Translations under genes and position numbers: made by a program | IMG/VR virus record: IMGVR_UViG_3300010297_000037 | Span: 1 to 32,423 of that record | Direction: 5' to 3' (one strand) | Length of the DNA stretch: 32,423 nt | Source of the DNA: a virus | Notes under the pieces: generated by a model | Seen by the model: only the letters and a program-made list of their open reading frames with translations | What the model was told of the DNA's origin: nothing | The model's database searches: none | Shown here: positions 25,801-32,160 of the stretch, in pieces | How the letters are laid out: each line of letters opens with the position of its first letter | Numbering within the stretch: position 1 is the first letter of the stretch

Positions 25801-27395
25801 CAATTGTATCTGGTGGAAGTGGGTACCAAATTGGAGATGTTCTTGGAATTTCTAGCATTGGAGTTGTAAATGTCGGCACAAATGCAAGATTCTCACTTTC
25901 AAACATTTCTAATTTTAATCAAATTATAGTAGATAATGTTCAAGGAGACTTTGTTGTTGGTGAAGCAAAAACAATTCAATATATTGGGGTTGGTATAGGT
26001 ACAACAAACTTAAATGGAACTGGTGTATTAATTAATGAAATCATCACCGAAAACGATGGGTTACATGTAAAAATAGATCATAAAAATCACGGAATGTATT
26101 TTGATGATAACTTGGTTACAATTTATAATGTAGAATCAGATATCAAACCGACTAAATTGAACATTCAACTTGCAGCAGATTCTACAGGACCAATATCAGT
26201 TGATGATTCTAGTGCTTTTGCTATGTTTGAAAATGTTGGGGTAGGAACAACAAACTCAGGTTATCTACTTATTGGTGATGAGGTTATTGAATATACTTCG
26301 GCATCAGGTGGAGTTATTGGTGGGGATATTGTTAGGGGGTCCAATCCTAGATCTCACCCAATCGGATCTCCCGTTTACAAGTATGAATTGAATGGAGTTT
26401 CACTAAAAAGAATTAATAAAACTCACGATTTAAATGATGCAACTGTTGCAGACCCTATTACTTTAGATTCTTATCACATTAAACTTGATATGTCTAGTGA
26501 TGGTGTTAATAGAAGCGTTGGAACAGGTTTCCAAACTCTTTACGCAAATCAAACAAAATCAACTGGAGGATATAACACTAGAGCAACACAAAATATGCCT
26601 TTCGAAATCATTACTCCTCTTGTTCAAAACCTAACAGTACAAGGTACTTCATTAAGTGCTGAAGTAAGAACCATTACTGGATCTAGTATTAGTGGAAACG
26701 AAATTCCATTTACTGATGTTGGATTTGAACCTATTACGATTAATGCTCCAAATTATTTAAATAGCACAAGAATTATTGCATCAAAAGTAAACGAAGATAA
26801 TAAATTGTCCAATTTACCCGGCAATAAGTCATTGAATATGAGATTAACTCTAGGAACTGTTGATACAAGAGTTTCGCCCGTTTTAGATACTCAAAGAATA
26901 AGCACAATATTGACTTCAAATAGAGTAAATAGTGTGATTGAAAATTATGCAACTGATGCGAGAGTTGATACAATTAATGAAGATCCGTCAGCATTCCAAT
27001 ATATCTCAAAAGAAATTACTTTAGAAAATCCTGCATCTTCAATTAAGATCATCCTTGATGCACATATCAATCTTTATTCAGATATTCGTGCATTATATGC
27101 AATTAGCGAAAATCAAAACTTCGATCCTATTTTTACATCATTTCCAGGATATTCAAATCTCAATTCAAAAAAAGAGATTATAAACTTTGAAGATAATAAT
27201 GGGTTGTCTGATAAATTTATAACACAATCAAATTCTATTGGATTCACTTCCTCAGAACTTGAATATAAAGAATATACATTTACTGCTGATAACTTGCCGG
27301 AATTTAGATCATATAGAATCAAACTCATTTTAACATCAACTAATCAAGTTTATGTACCTAGAGTGAAAAATTTACGTGTAATTGCACTTGCCTGA
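19893..27395 (+). CDS. Giant 2500-aa virion protein with DUF4815-type N-terminus
   Basis: The N-terminus (NVSPYFDDFDANNDYHKVLF, then PGVPVQARELTTLQSILQNQ) matches the DUF4815 family found in tail proteins of marine T4-like phages. Other recognisable parts are a 'GxxxxG...S' module near 869-930, a 'DPLAQSF' domain from about 1694 to 1860 (with SPVYLEGGKEYAICLLSNS), 'GxGY' glycine repeats near 1920-2005, a 'GDEVIEYT...RG' module near 2095-2180, and a C-terminal β-rich domain ending VYVPRVKNLRVIALA. It lies where T4 has genes 9 to 12 and wac, none of which is recognisable here, so it probably takes over part of the peripheral baseplate, pin or fibre role. Role by position and domain family; the exact place in the virion is unknown. 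Confidence 0.8.
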   Translation: MSQQTNLNVSPYFDDFDANNDYHKVLFKPGVPVQARELTTLQSILQNQIEKFGQHFFKEGAKVIPGNTSYTQLYYCVQLQNTFLGVPVSAYADQLVGSKITGQTSGVSAIVDKVLLPQDSERGNLTLYINYLNSSTQNNSTQQFSDGESLVSNITISSGLLGNTSIASGQPVAVTLANNSTATGSSFNITNGVYFIRGQFVSVDTESLILDQYNNRSNYRVGLFVNEQIINSDIDEALNDNSQGFNNYAAPGADRLKISASLFKKSLNDFDDNNFIELATINDGVLRSQKNTTEYNLIADELARRTYDESGDYFIKPFDISVKESLNNNLGNRGIFNSGQFTYGGLNPSDDLIIYQISPGKAIVRGYEVETISSIFLDVEKPRTIKTLENQSINYSTGPTFLLNNVKGSPIIGIGNTYVLSLRSERVGSSNTIAPGKEIGVARVYDFKLESGSYSTSNANLNEWNISLYDIQTITEITLNEPITLAVPTFVEGANSGASGFIKDAVSANSLITLYNTKGVFLRNESFIIDGIDSGYVAIAVTSYGIPDIKSVYGLVGSASTFSADTVQNIKFNVGIATISQFSGGISTVVSPNISFPGNIVKKDNIISYSDTSLSDPVFAKVVSVGSTTITITGVSTVTGISQGKLPTSLLQVTDFKILTTNLESSTDNTLYTKLPNNNISNVDLTNASLTIRKSFVVNIESNKLSIPVSAGPNEFFLPFDEERYSLCRSNGSTEVLTSDRFSFIDGGRQLEIYNLGSNDTGATLTTTLRKIKPKAKAKRKNRVNSIIISKSKYAGSGIGGTTLNDGLEFGNYAYGTRVQDKNISLNVPDIIQIHGIFESSDTSDPSASKMTLSSINGTSGTTSELIIGEKILGQNGSTLGIVAEKLTNNEISFIYKNQNIFKEGETVTFSESNIQAVITTLVSNSFDISSNYTFSIGQRETFYDYGFITRKLNSEEPNKKIKVYFSNGFYDSADDGDITTVNSYSTFNYSDEIISINGVSNSDIIDIRPRVSPYTVSKNSRSPFEFYGKTFNSSGNSSENILASDESILTNFSFYLGRIDSIYLSKDGNFQVKYGTPSEKPEKPVIVDESLEISTITLPPYLYSTSQAEIKFLEHKRYRMVDIKNLENRIKNLEYYTALSLLESNTENLFVADSSGLNRFKSGFFVDNFTSILTQENSVDIKNSIDIKNKELRPRHYTNSIDLIPGPVQNIDTSTDLNFSNIQGINIRKTNDIITLDYSEVEWLKQSFATRTESVTPFLVTFWKGTLELTPASDTWVDTVRIEAKITNTEGNYAETLAIASRTFGVDPQTGLSPVLWNSWVQNWTGQQIIEDTQNTKKTATFFKDTARPGGGVWDQYATVLTTSNTIREFKEIGIETRFGTRNIVSEQFDFISNGDRIVSRDISFYMRSRNIQFLNKALKPLTQVYAFFDGVDVTKYCVPKLLEINMISGVFEVEETVIGRVRATGLGFGTYDPAKIKFRVAQSNHKEGPYNSPTTTFSQNPYTNQILSATYSSTSNILNIDTFSLANEPQGLFSGWVESGMMLTGTTSGAQATITNVRLISDISSTLIGSLYIPNPNVNIHPKFETGTKTLIFLNNDSNNLSSATTISEEKFISNGIIETVQENIVSIRNARIESLSLTEQRETFRTVDTQVIQGNTISRETFNLNTIPGLRGRPGNVDDLQNNFKSRYGIDPLAQSFMIDESTGIFLTRCDIFFRTKDNFDIPVIIQIRTLENGLPSQKIIPFSEIVLDPSEVQLSNDGSIATPISFKSPVYLEGGKEYAICLLSNSTKYSVYISRVGETDLLTQTLISNQPYLGSLFKSQNASTWEPSQWEDLKFTLYRADFIESGTVEFYSPQLTEGNHQIARLMPDSLNFNSKRVRISLASTINDSNFIIGNTVLQSGTNASGNYVGNAGIATGSLNIINAGIGYTPSSGIATFFGINLQTITGKGRDATAAITINNGVAIGATIVSGGSGYQIGDVLGISSIGVVNVGTNARFSLSNISNFNQIIVDNVQGDFVVGEAKTIQYIGVGIGTTNLNGTGVLINEIITENDGLHVKIDHKNHGMYFDDNLVTIYNVESDIKPTKLNIQLAADSTGPISVDDSSAFAMFENVGVGTTNSGYLLIGDEVIEYTSASGGVIGGDIVRGSNPRSHPIGSPVYKYELNGVSLKRINKTHDLNDATVADPITLDSYHIKLDMSSDGVNRSVGTGFQTLYANQTKSTGGYNTRATQNMPFEIITPLVQNLTVQGTSLSAEVRTITGSSISGNEIPFTDVGFEPITINAPNYLNSTRIIASKVNEDNKLSNLPGNKSLNMRLTLGTVDTRVSPVLDTQRISTILTSNRVNSVIENYATDARVDTINEDPSAFQYISKEITLENPASSIKIILDAHINLYSDIRALYAISENQNFDPIFTSFPGYSNLNSKKEIINFEDNNGLSDKFITQSNSIGFTSSELEYKEYTFTADNLPEFRSYRIKLILTSTNQVYVPRVKNLRVIALA

Positions 27396-27396
27396 T

Positions 27397-27624
27397 ATGG
27401 ATTATATTAGAGTAAAAGGGCACGACAACCTAATCAGAGATCCTAAAACAAATTCTATTATTAACACTAATATGTCTGAGTATAATGAATATCTTTCTAG
27501 AAGATATTGTAAAGTAAAAGAAAACGAAAGAGTAAATAATCTTGAATCTGATATCATAAATATGAAAGAAGATTTAGATGAAATTAAATTTTTAATTAAG
27601 AGATTGATTGATGAATCCAAATAA
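27397..27624 (+). CDS. Small coiled-coil-like protein, 75 aa
   Basis: I chose the ATG at 27397, one base after the stop of the giant gene; an upstream in-frame TTG (27382) would overlap that gene and is less likely. The protein starts MDYIRVKGHDNLIRDPKTNS and its C-terminal half (VNNLESDIINMKEDLDEIKF) has a heptad-like pattern that suggests a short coiled coil. It resembles small proteins I recall upstream of gp13 in T4-like cyanophages (not checked). It could be a trimerisation or whisker-like factor for the giant protein, but this is only suggested by position and coiled coil. It overlaps the next gene by 14 nt. Confidence 0.75.
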   Translation: MDYIRVKGHDNLIRDPKTNSIINTNMSEYNEYLSRRYCKVKENERVNNLESDIINMKEDLDEIKFLIKRLIDESK

Positions 27625-27790
27625 TATAGAACTTTCAAACTTGTCAAAAAATTTCGAGTATGTAAAATTTAGTAATCAAATTGACAATATTAATAATATT
27701 GACGATATCAGAACTCTCGCAAAGTGCTATTTTAAACTTTATTTAAAACAACAAGAAATAGTTTCTGAGTGGATAATACCACAATCATAA
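27611..27790 (+). CDS. Small protein, 59 aa, upstream of gp13
   Basis: ATG at 27611 is preferred to the TTG at 27608. The product starts MNPNNIELSNLSKNFEYVKF and ends with AKCYFKLYLKQQEIVSEWII, an amphipathic helical region. Small proteins of this type occur next to gp13 in related phages as far as I recall; no function is known to me. It overlaps the preceding gene by 14 nt in another frame, which points to translational coupling, and its stop overlaps the gp13 late promoter box. Confidence 0.7.
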   Translation: MNPNNIELSNLSKNFEYVKFSNQIDNINNIDDIRTLAKCYFKLYLKQQEIVSEWIIPQS

Positions 27791-27793
27791 ATA
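27786..27793 (+). promoter_or_regulatory. Late promoter box CATAAATA before gp13
   Basis: Overlaps the stop codon of the 59-aa gene (27788-27790) and lies 22 nt before gp13. It is followed by the strongest ribosome binding site in the window. Confidence 0.65.
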
Positions 27794-27800
27794 TTATTAT

Positions 27801-27807
27801 TGGAGGA
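27801..27807 (+). promoter_or_regulatory. Strong ribosome binding site TGGAGGA for gp13
   Basis: GGAGG at 27802-27806, 9 nt before the ATG at 27816, gives an extended match to the anti-Shine-Dalgarno sequence and fixes the gp13 start. Confidence 0.75.
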
Positions 27808-27815
27808 TAGCACAA

Positions 27816-28661
27816 ATGGCACAACCATCTTCTAGGCAAGAACTTATAGAATATTGTAAAAGAAAATTGGGTGCTCCGGTATTAGAAATTAATGTTGCTG
27901 ATGAGCAAATCGAAGATTTAGTAGATGATGCTGTCCAATTTTTCCAAGAAAGACATTTTGATGGTGTATATCCTACATTTTATAAGTACAAAATTACACA
28001 AAATGATATTGAACGTGGTAGAGCAGGATATAGTGGAGGATCCGTAGGCATAGCGTCCACATCAGTAACTACAAACATAGTCGGTACTGCCACCACATTT
28101 ACTTATTTTGAAAATAGTAATTATTTACAAGTCCCACCAAATGTAATTGGAATCAATAAAATTTTTATGTTTGATGGTGCAAATACTATCACTAGCAGTA
28201 TGTTTAGTGTTAAGTATCAATTATTCCTGAATGATATCTACTATTGGGGAACAACAGAACTTCTCAGTTATGCAATGGTCAAAACATATCTGGAAGATTT
28301 GGATTTTCTTTTAAATACACAAAAACAGATACGTTTCAATAAAAGACAAGATAGACTATATCTTGATGTCGATTGGTCATCTTTAAGAAATGGTCAATAC
28401 GTCATCATAGATTGTTATTCAACTTTAGATCCAAATGATTATTCAAGAGTTTGGAATGATTCCTTTATTAAACCATACTTAACTTCATTGATTAAAAGGC
28501 AATGGGGACAAAATATGATGAAATTTACTGGAGTTAAACTTCCTGGTGGTGTTGAGTTAAATGGAAGACAAATGTACGATGATGCTCAAAGAGAAATTGA
28601 TGTTTTAATGGAAAAAATGTCCAATACTTATGAACTTCCTCCCTATGATCTTATAGGTTGA
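27816..28661 (+). CDS. 13: Head completion (neck) protein gp13
   Basis: At 281 aa it is similar to T4 gp13 (309 aa). gp13 and gp14 form the neck that closes the filled head and accepts the tail. The N-terminus (SSRQELIEYCKRKLGAPVLE, then INVADEQIEDLVDDAVQFFQ) is highly characteristic of gp13 in marine T4-like phages, as is the C-terminal KRQWGQNMMKFTGVKLPGGV (about residues 229-248) followed by a helix with REIDVLMEKM. It starts behind a strong promoter and ribosome binding site. One base after its stop a homing endonuclease gene begins, which separates it from gp14. Confidence 0.92.
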   Translation: MAQPSSRQELIEYCKRKLGAPVLEINVADEQIEDLVDDAVQFFQERHFDGVYPTFYKYKITQNDIERGRAGYSGGSVGIASTSVTTNIVGTATTFTYFENSNYLQVPPNVIGINKIFMFDGANTITSSMFSVKYQLFLNDIYYWGTTELLSYAMVKTYLEDLDFLLNTQKQIRFNKRQDRLYLDVDWSSLRNGQYVIIDCYSTLDPNDYSRVWNDSFIKPYLTSLIKRQWGQNMMKFTGVKLPGGVELNGRQMYDDAQREIDVLMEKMSNTYELPPYDLIG

Positions 28662-28662
28662 G

Positions 28663-29214
28663 ATGAATATGAAAAAGTACTATTGCTATTTTTATATAAG
28701 AGAAGATGGTACTCCCTACTATGTTGGTAAAGGATGCAATGGTAGAATAGACAGCAAAGTTCATCCCGGAATAGGTCTTCCTCCAAAAGAAAGAAGGATA
28801 AAAGTTGCAGAAAATCTTACAGAAGAAGATGCAATGCAAATAGAAAAAATGTATATAAAAAAGTATGGAAGAAAGGATTTAGGAACGGGTATTCTTTATA
28901 ATAGAACTGATGGTGGTGATAATCCTCCTTGTATGAAAAAGGGAAATACTAATCATATTGCAGGAGTAAAAAGATTTTGGGATAATTTATCAATTGAAGA
29001 TAGAAAAAGAAGAGGCAAAAAAATATCAAATACAAAAAAAGGTAAAGGAAATCATATACCATCAAAACCAGTTATGATAAATGAATTAAATAAAAAATTT
29101 CAATCAATAAGAGAGTGTGCAGATTATATTAATGGGGATATTAGTGCGATTTGTAGGTGTCTGAAAAAAAGAGGACAAACTCGTCATCGCGGATATACTT
29201 TTAGTAGGATATAA
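28663..29214 (+). CDS. Free-standing GIY-YIG homing endonuclease
   Basis: A 183-aa protein with an N-terminal GIY-YIG nuclease domain: YCYFYI (7-12) and YYVGKG (19-24) as the two half-motifs, Arg 28 and His 34 after them, Glu 61 in MQIEKMY as the metal ligand, and Asn 80 in LYNRTDGG. A basic linker (about 103-135) follows, then a C-terminal DNA-binding repeat of the NUMOD/IENR type (KKFQSIRECADYINGDISAI at 144-163, ending HRGYTF). All key residues are present, so it is probably active. The family cuts DNA to spread its own gene. It lies 1 nt after gp13 and 2 nt before gp14 without disrupting either, so the gp14 ribosome binding site (AGGA) lies in its 3' end. The Lys-rich, very A-rich sequence contrasts with the neighbours. 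The start could also be ATG 28669. Confidence 0.9.
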   Translation: MNMKKYYCYFYIREDGTPYYVGKGCNGRIDSKVHPGIGLPPKERRIKVAENLTEEDAMQIEKMYIKKYGRKDLGTGILYNRTDGGDNPPCMKKGNTNHIAGVKRFWDNLSIEDRKRRGKKISNTKKGKGNHIPSKPVMINELNKKFQSIRECADYINGDISAICRCLKKRGQTRHRGYTFSRI

Positions 29215-29216
29215 TT

Positions 29217-30629
29217 ATGTTAAATCCATTTTTTCTTCAGGGGTCTAAAGCAGAACAAGGATTAATCCAAGATTTAATCAATGAGCAATTAAGAATGTAT
29301 GGTGTAGAAGTTTATTATCTACCTCGCCAATACATTACTGAAAAAACAGTCATAAAAGAAGTTATAGAATCAGAATTCAATAATGCTTATCCTATAGAAG
29401 CATATGTTGATACTGTTGAAGGATATGGAAATAATCCAACCATTTTATCAAAATTTGGAATTCAAGCATTAAATGAAATTACTCTAGTAATTTCGAGAGA
29501 AAGATTTAAAAATTATATTTCACCATTAATTAAAAATCAATCTGATATTAAATTATCATCTAGACCCAAAGAGGGAGATTTAATTTATTTTCCCCTCGGA
29601 GATCGTTTATTTGAAATTAAGTACGTTGAGCACGAAAAACCTTTTTATCAACTTCAAGGATTATATACATATGAGTTAAGATGTGAACTCTTTAGATATG
29701 AGGATGAACTTATTGATACTGGAATTGGTGAAATTGACGATAATATTAGTGGGGAAGACACATCAAAACCAGATCAAGTTGCGGTAGGCAATCTAACGAA
29801 TCTTACAATGATTGGAGTAGGTATTACTGCAACTGCATCTGCTTCAATTGTAAATGGTGGTATAAGATTTATTACTGTTACAAATAGAGGTGGGGGATAC
29901 ATTAATGCCCCTACAGTCGGCATTTCTTCTGCTCCTGTGGGCGGAGGAACTGCAAGTGCTATTGCAGATATGATTGGTGGTATTGTCGTATGTAATGATA
30001 ATACAAATCCTAAAGCTCAATCAGTTCAAAGTGTTTCCTTAACAAATGCTGGGTTTGGGTATACGGTAACACCTGGAGTAAGATTTATTGGTGGGGGTGG
30101 AAATGGTGCAACTGCTACTGCAACATTAGGGGACGGTATAGTCGGTATTATTACTCTATCAAATGCGGGTTCGGGATATGTAAATGCTCCTACTATTATT
30201 TTTACCGGAATATCTACTATTTCTGCTGCCGCGACTGCAAGAGTTTCCGCTGCAGGAACAATTACTTCAATTCGTATTACGAATGCGGGTCTTGGTTATA
30301 CATTACCACCCGGAATTATAATTGGAAATCCATCTTTAAATTCGACTGGTAATTTCATATTCAATGAGATTATAACCGGAACTCAAAGTGGTGTAACTGC
30401 GAGAGTTAAATCTTGGAGTTCTATTACAAATGTCCTTCAAGTATCTAAAGTTACAGGGGAGTTCATTACTGGAGAAAATATCGTCGGAAGTTCGTCAAGT
30501 GCATCTCACTATTTGAGATCAATTGATGTTTATGCAGTAAAAGATGGTTATACGGCAAATGAAGAAATTGAAGATGAAGCAGATACAATCATAGATTTCA
30601 GTGAAAATAATCCTTTTGGTATGCCTTAA
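29217..30629 (+). CDS. 14: Head completion (neck) protein gp14, extended
   Basis: The N-terminal ~190 residues (FLQGSKAEQGLIQDLINEQL, then RMYGVEVYYLPRQYITEKTV, with ISRERFKNYISP) are typical of T4-like gp14, the partner of gp13 in the neck. At 470 aa it is much longer than T4 gp14 (256 aa). The extra part holds 'GxGY' glycine repeats at about residues 214-372 (for example ITVTNRGGGYINAPTVGI and IRITNAGLGYTLPPGI) and then a 'GExxxG...S' module (about 381-438, FITGENIVGSSSSASH). Both module types also occur in the giant tail proteins. The extra domain probably decorates the outside of the neck, where whisker-type fibres attach in T4; that location is inference. Confidence 0.9.
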   Translation: MLNPFFLQGSKAEQGLIQDLINEQLRMYGVEVYYLPRQYITEKTVIKEVIESEFNNAYPIEAYVDTVEGYGNNPTILSKFGIQALNEITLVISRERFKNYISPLIKNQSDIKLSSRPKEGDLIYFPLGDRLFEIKYVEHEKPFYQLQGLYTYELRCELFRYEDELIDTGIGEIDDNISGEDTSKPDQVAVGNLTNLTMIGVGITATASASIVNGGIRFITVTNRGGGYINAPTVGISSAPVGGGTASAIADMIGGIVVCNDNTNPKAQSVQSVSLTNAGFGYTVTPGVRFIGGGGNGATATATLGDGIVGIITLSNAGSGYVNAPTIIFTGISTISAAATARVSAAGTITSIRITNAGLGYTLPPGIIIGNPSLNSTGNFIFNEIITGTQSGVTARVKSWSSITNVLQVSKVTGEFITGENIVGSSSSASHYLRSIDVYAVKDGYTANEEIEDEADTIIDFSENNPFGMP

Positions 30630-30639
30630 CTTATAGATA

Positions 30640-30647
30640 GATAAATA
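30640..30647 (+). promoter_or_regulatory. Late promoter box GATAAATA before gp15
   Basis: Lies in the 63-nt gap between gp14 and gp15, 45 nt before the gp15 ATG. It is the only late box in the neck cluster that does not touch a stop codon. Confidence 0.5.
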
Positions 30648-30692
30648 TTAGTTATTAATTCGATTAAATAATAGTATCATAAATTAAATCAT

Positions 30693-31694
30693 ATGTTTGA
30701 ATACTTCTATCACGAAATTCTACGAAATACTATAGTTTCGTTTGGTTCTTTGTTTAATAATATTACCATTAAACACAAAAATAACTCTAATGACGTGACA
30801 AGCGTGATTAAAGTTCCTTTTTCATATGGACCAACTCAAAAATTTCTTGCAAGACTTAATCAATCACCAGATTTAAACAAACCAATTCAAATTACATTAC
30901 CGAGAATGTCATTTGAATTTACAGGTTTAACATATGATTCAACAAGAAAATCCACCACAACTCAAACTTTTACTGCAAAGTCAATAACTGACGGAAAGGA
31001 AACAAAAAAAGTTTATTTGCCGGTTCCGTATAATTTGCAATTTGAGGTCAGCATTATGTCAAAATTAAATGACGATGCTCTCCAAATTATAGAACAAATT
31101 TTACCATACTTCCAACCAGCATATACAATGACTGTTGAATTAATAGATGAAATTAATGAAAAAAGAGATGTTCCAGTAATTTTAGAGAACATCACAATGC
31201 AAGATGATTATGAGGGTGATTTTACATCTAGAAGAGTTTTAATTTATACATTAAGATTTACTGCAAAAACTTACTTGTTTGGACCAACATCTTCTACAAC
31301 AAAAGATATCATCAAAAAAACTACTATCAGTTATATTACTGGAGATACTACAAATACACCAACTAGAGAGGTGGTTTATTCTGCAGAACCAAGGGCAATT
31401 AAAAATTATACAGGAATTGTAGTAACAAATATATCAAATGATATTAGCACTGAGGATACTCTAATTACTGTAAATGATATATCTTCAATTCTACCAAATA
31501 CATATCTTGATATTGAAGGAGAAGAGATATTTGTAAAACTTATATCCGGAAATATTCTTACTGTCGAAAGAGGAAAAGATGGGACACCAATTACTTCACA
31601 CTTAGCAGGTGCAGCAATCAAGTCAATCACAAGCACCGATAATGAACTTATAGAAACTGGAGATGATTTTGGATTTAGTGGTTCTACATTTTGA
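30693..31694 (+). CDS. 15: Tail sheath stabiliser and completion protein gp15
   Basis: At 333 aa it is longer than T4 gp15 (272 aa), which forms the hexameric ring that ends the tail tube and sheath and joins the tail to the neck. Typical sequence includes MFEYFYHEILRNTIVSFGSL, VPFSYGPTQKFLARL (about residues 41-55), LPRMSFEFTGLTYD, and the VPYNLQFEVSIMSKLNDDAL block (about 112-131). The C-terminal ~75 residues (from about 240) are an added module with IEGEEIFVKLISGN and VERGKDGTPITSHLAG, similar to modules in both giant proteins. It ends 13 nt before gp16. Confidence 0.92.
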   Translation: MFEYFYHEILRNTIVSFGSLFNNITIKHKNNSNDVTSVIKVPFSYGPTQKFLARLNQSPDLNKPIQITLPRMSFEFTGLTYDSTRKSTTTQTFTAKSITDGKETKKVYLPVPYNLQFEVSIMSKLNDDALQIIEQILPYFQPAYTMTVELIDEINEKRDVPVILENITMQDDYEGDFTSRRVLIYTLRFTAKTYLFGPTSSTTKDIIKKTTISYITGDTTNTPTREVVYSAEPRAIKNYTGIVVTNISNDISTEDTLITVNDISSILPNTYLDIEGEEIFVKLISGNILTVERGKDGTPITSHLAGAAIKSITSTDNELIETGDDFGFSGSTF

Positions 31695-31707
31695 TATAGT
31701 ATAAAAA

Positions 31708-32133
31708 ATGGTAAAAAAATTCGACAAATTAAACGAAACATTCAATGTAGATGCGGAAATAGTTCCAGTCGAAGAAGAAAAAGTTTCTGAAAAAATACAA
31801 AAATATACTTCAGATGCCGATGATATTAAAAAAGATTATGATTATGCAAGAGGAAATTTATATTCTTTAGTGGAGAAGGGGCAAGAAGCAATTAACGGAA
31901 TGTTAGAATTGGCACAAGAAAGTGAAATGCCTCGGGCATACGAAGTTCTTGGACAGTTAATTAAAACTACCACCGAAACGACAGAAAAACTTATGGCATT
32001 ACATAAGATTAAAAAGGATGTAGAAGAGGATACTTCAAAAGGAACAACAACCGTAAATAATGCTCTTTTTGTCGGTTCTACTACAGAATTGGCAAAACTT
32101 TTAAAGCAACAATCACAAAATCAATTAGAATAA
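31708..32133 (+). CDS. 16: Small terminase subunit gp16
   Basis: At 141 aa it is close to T4 gp16 (164 aa). gp16 binds and presents concatemeric DNA to the large terminase gp17 at the start of packaging. The sequence shows an acidic N-terminus (FNVDAEIVPVEEEKV), the conserved central helices (YDYARGNLYSLVEKGQEAIN, then GMLELAQESEMPRAYEVLGQ) that form the coiled-coil oligomerisation core, and the C-terminal signature NNALFVGSTTELAKLLKQQ. It directly follows gp15, as in T4 order. A NATAAATA box overlaps its stop codon, and gp17 would be expected after one more gene. Confidence 0.92.
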   Translation: MVKKFDKLNETFNVDAEIVPVEEEKVSEKIQKYTSDADDIKKDYDYARGNLYSLVEKGQEAINGMLELAQESEMPRAYEVLGQLIKTTTETTEKLMALHKIKKDVEEDTSKGTTTVNNALFVGSTTELAKLLKQQSQNQLE

Positions 32134-32139
32134 TAAATA
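32132..32139 (+). promoter_or_regulatory. Late promoter box AATAAATA after gp16
   Basis: Overlaps the gp16 stop codon (TAA, 32131-32133) and lies 21 nt before the ATG at 32161. Confidence 0.6.
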
Positions 32140-32160
32140 AATCAAGGGTTCGTTTAACTA

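Noticed and set aside
27382-27396. Upstream TTG start for the 75-aa gene
   Set aside because: It would overlap the end of the giant gene and add residues (MHLPD) of no evident value; the ATG at 27397 follows the stop directly.
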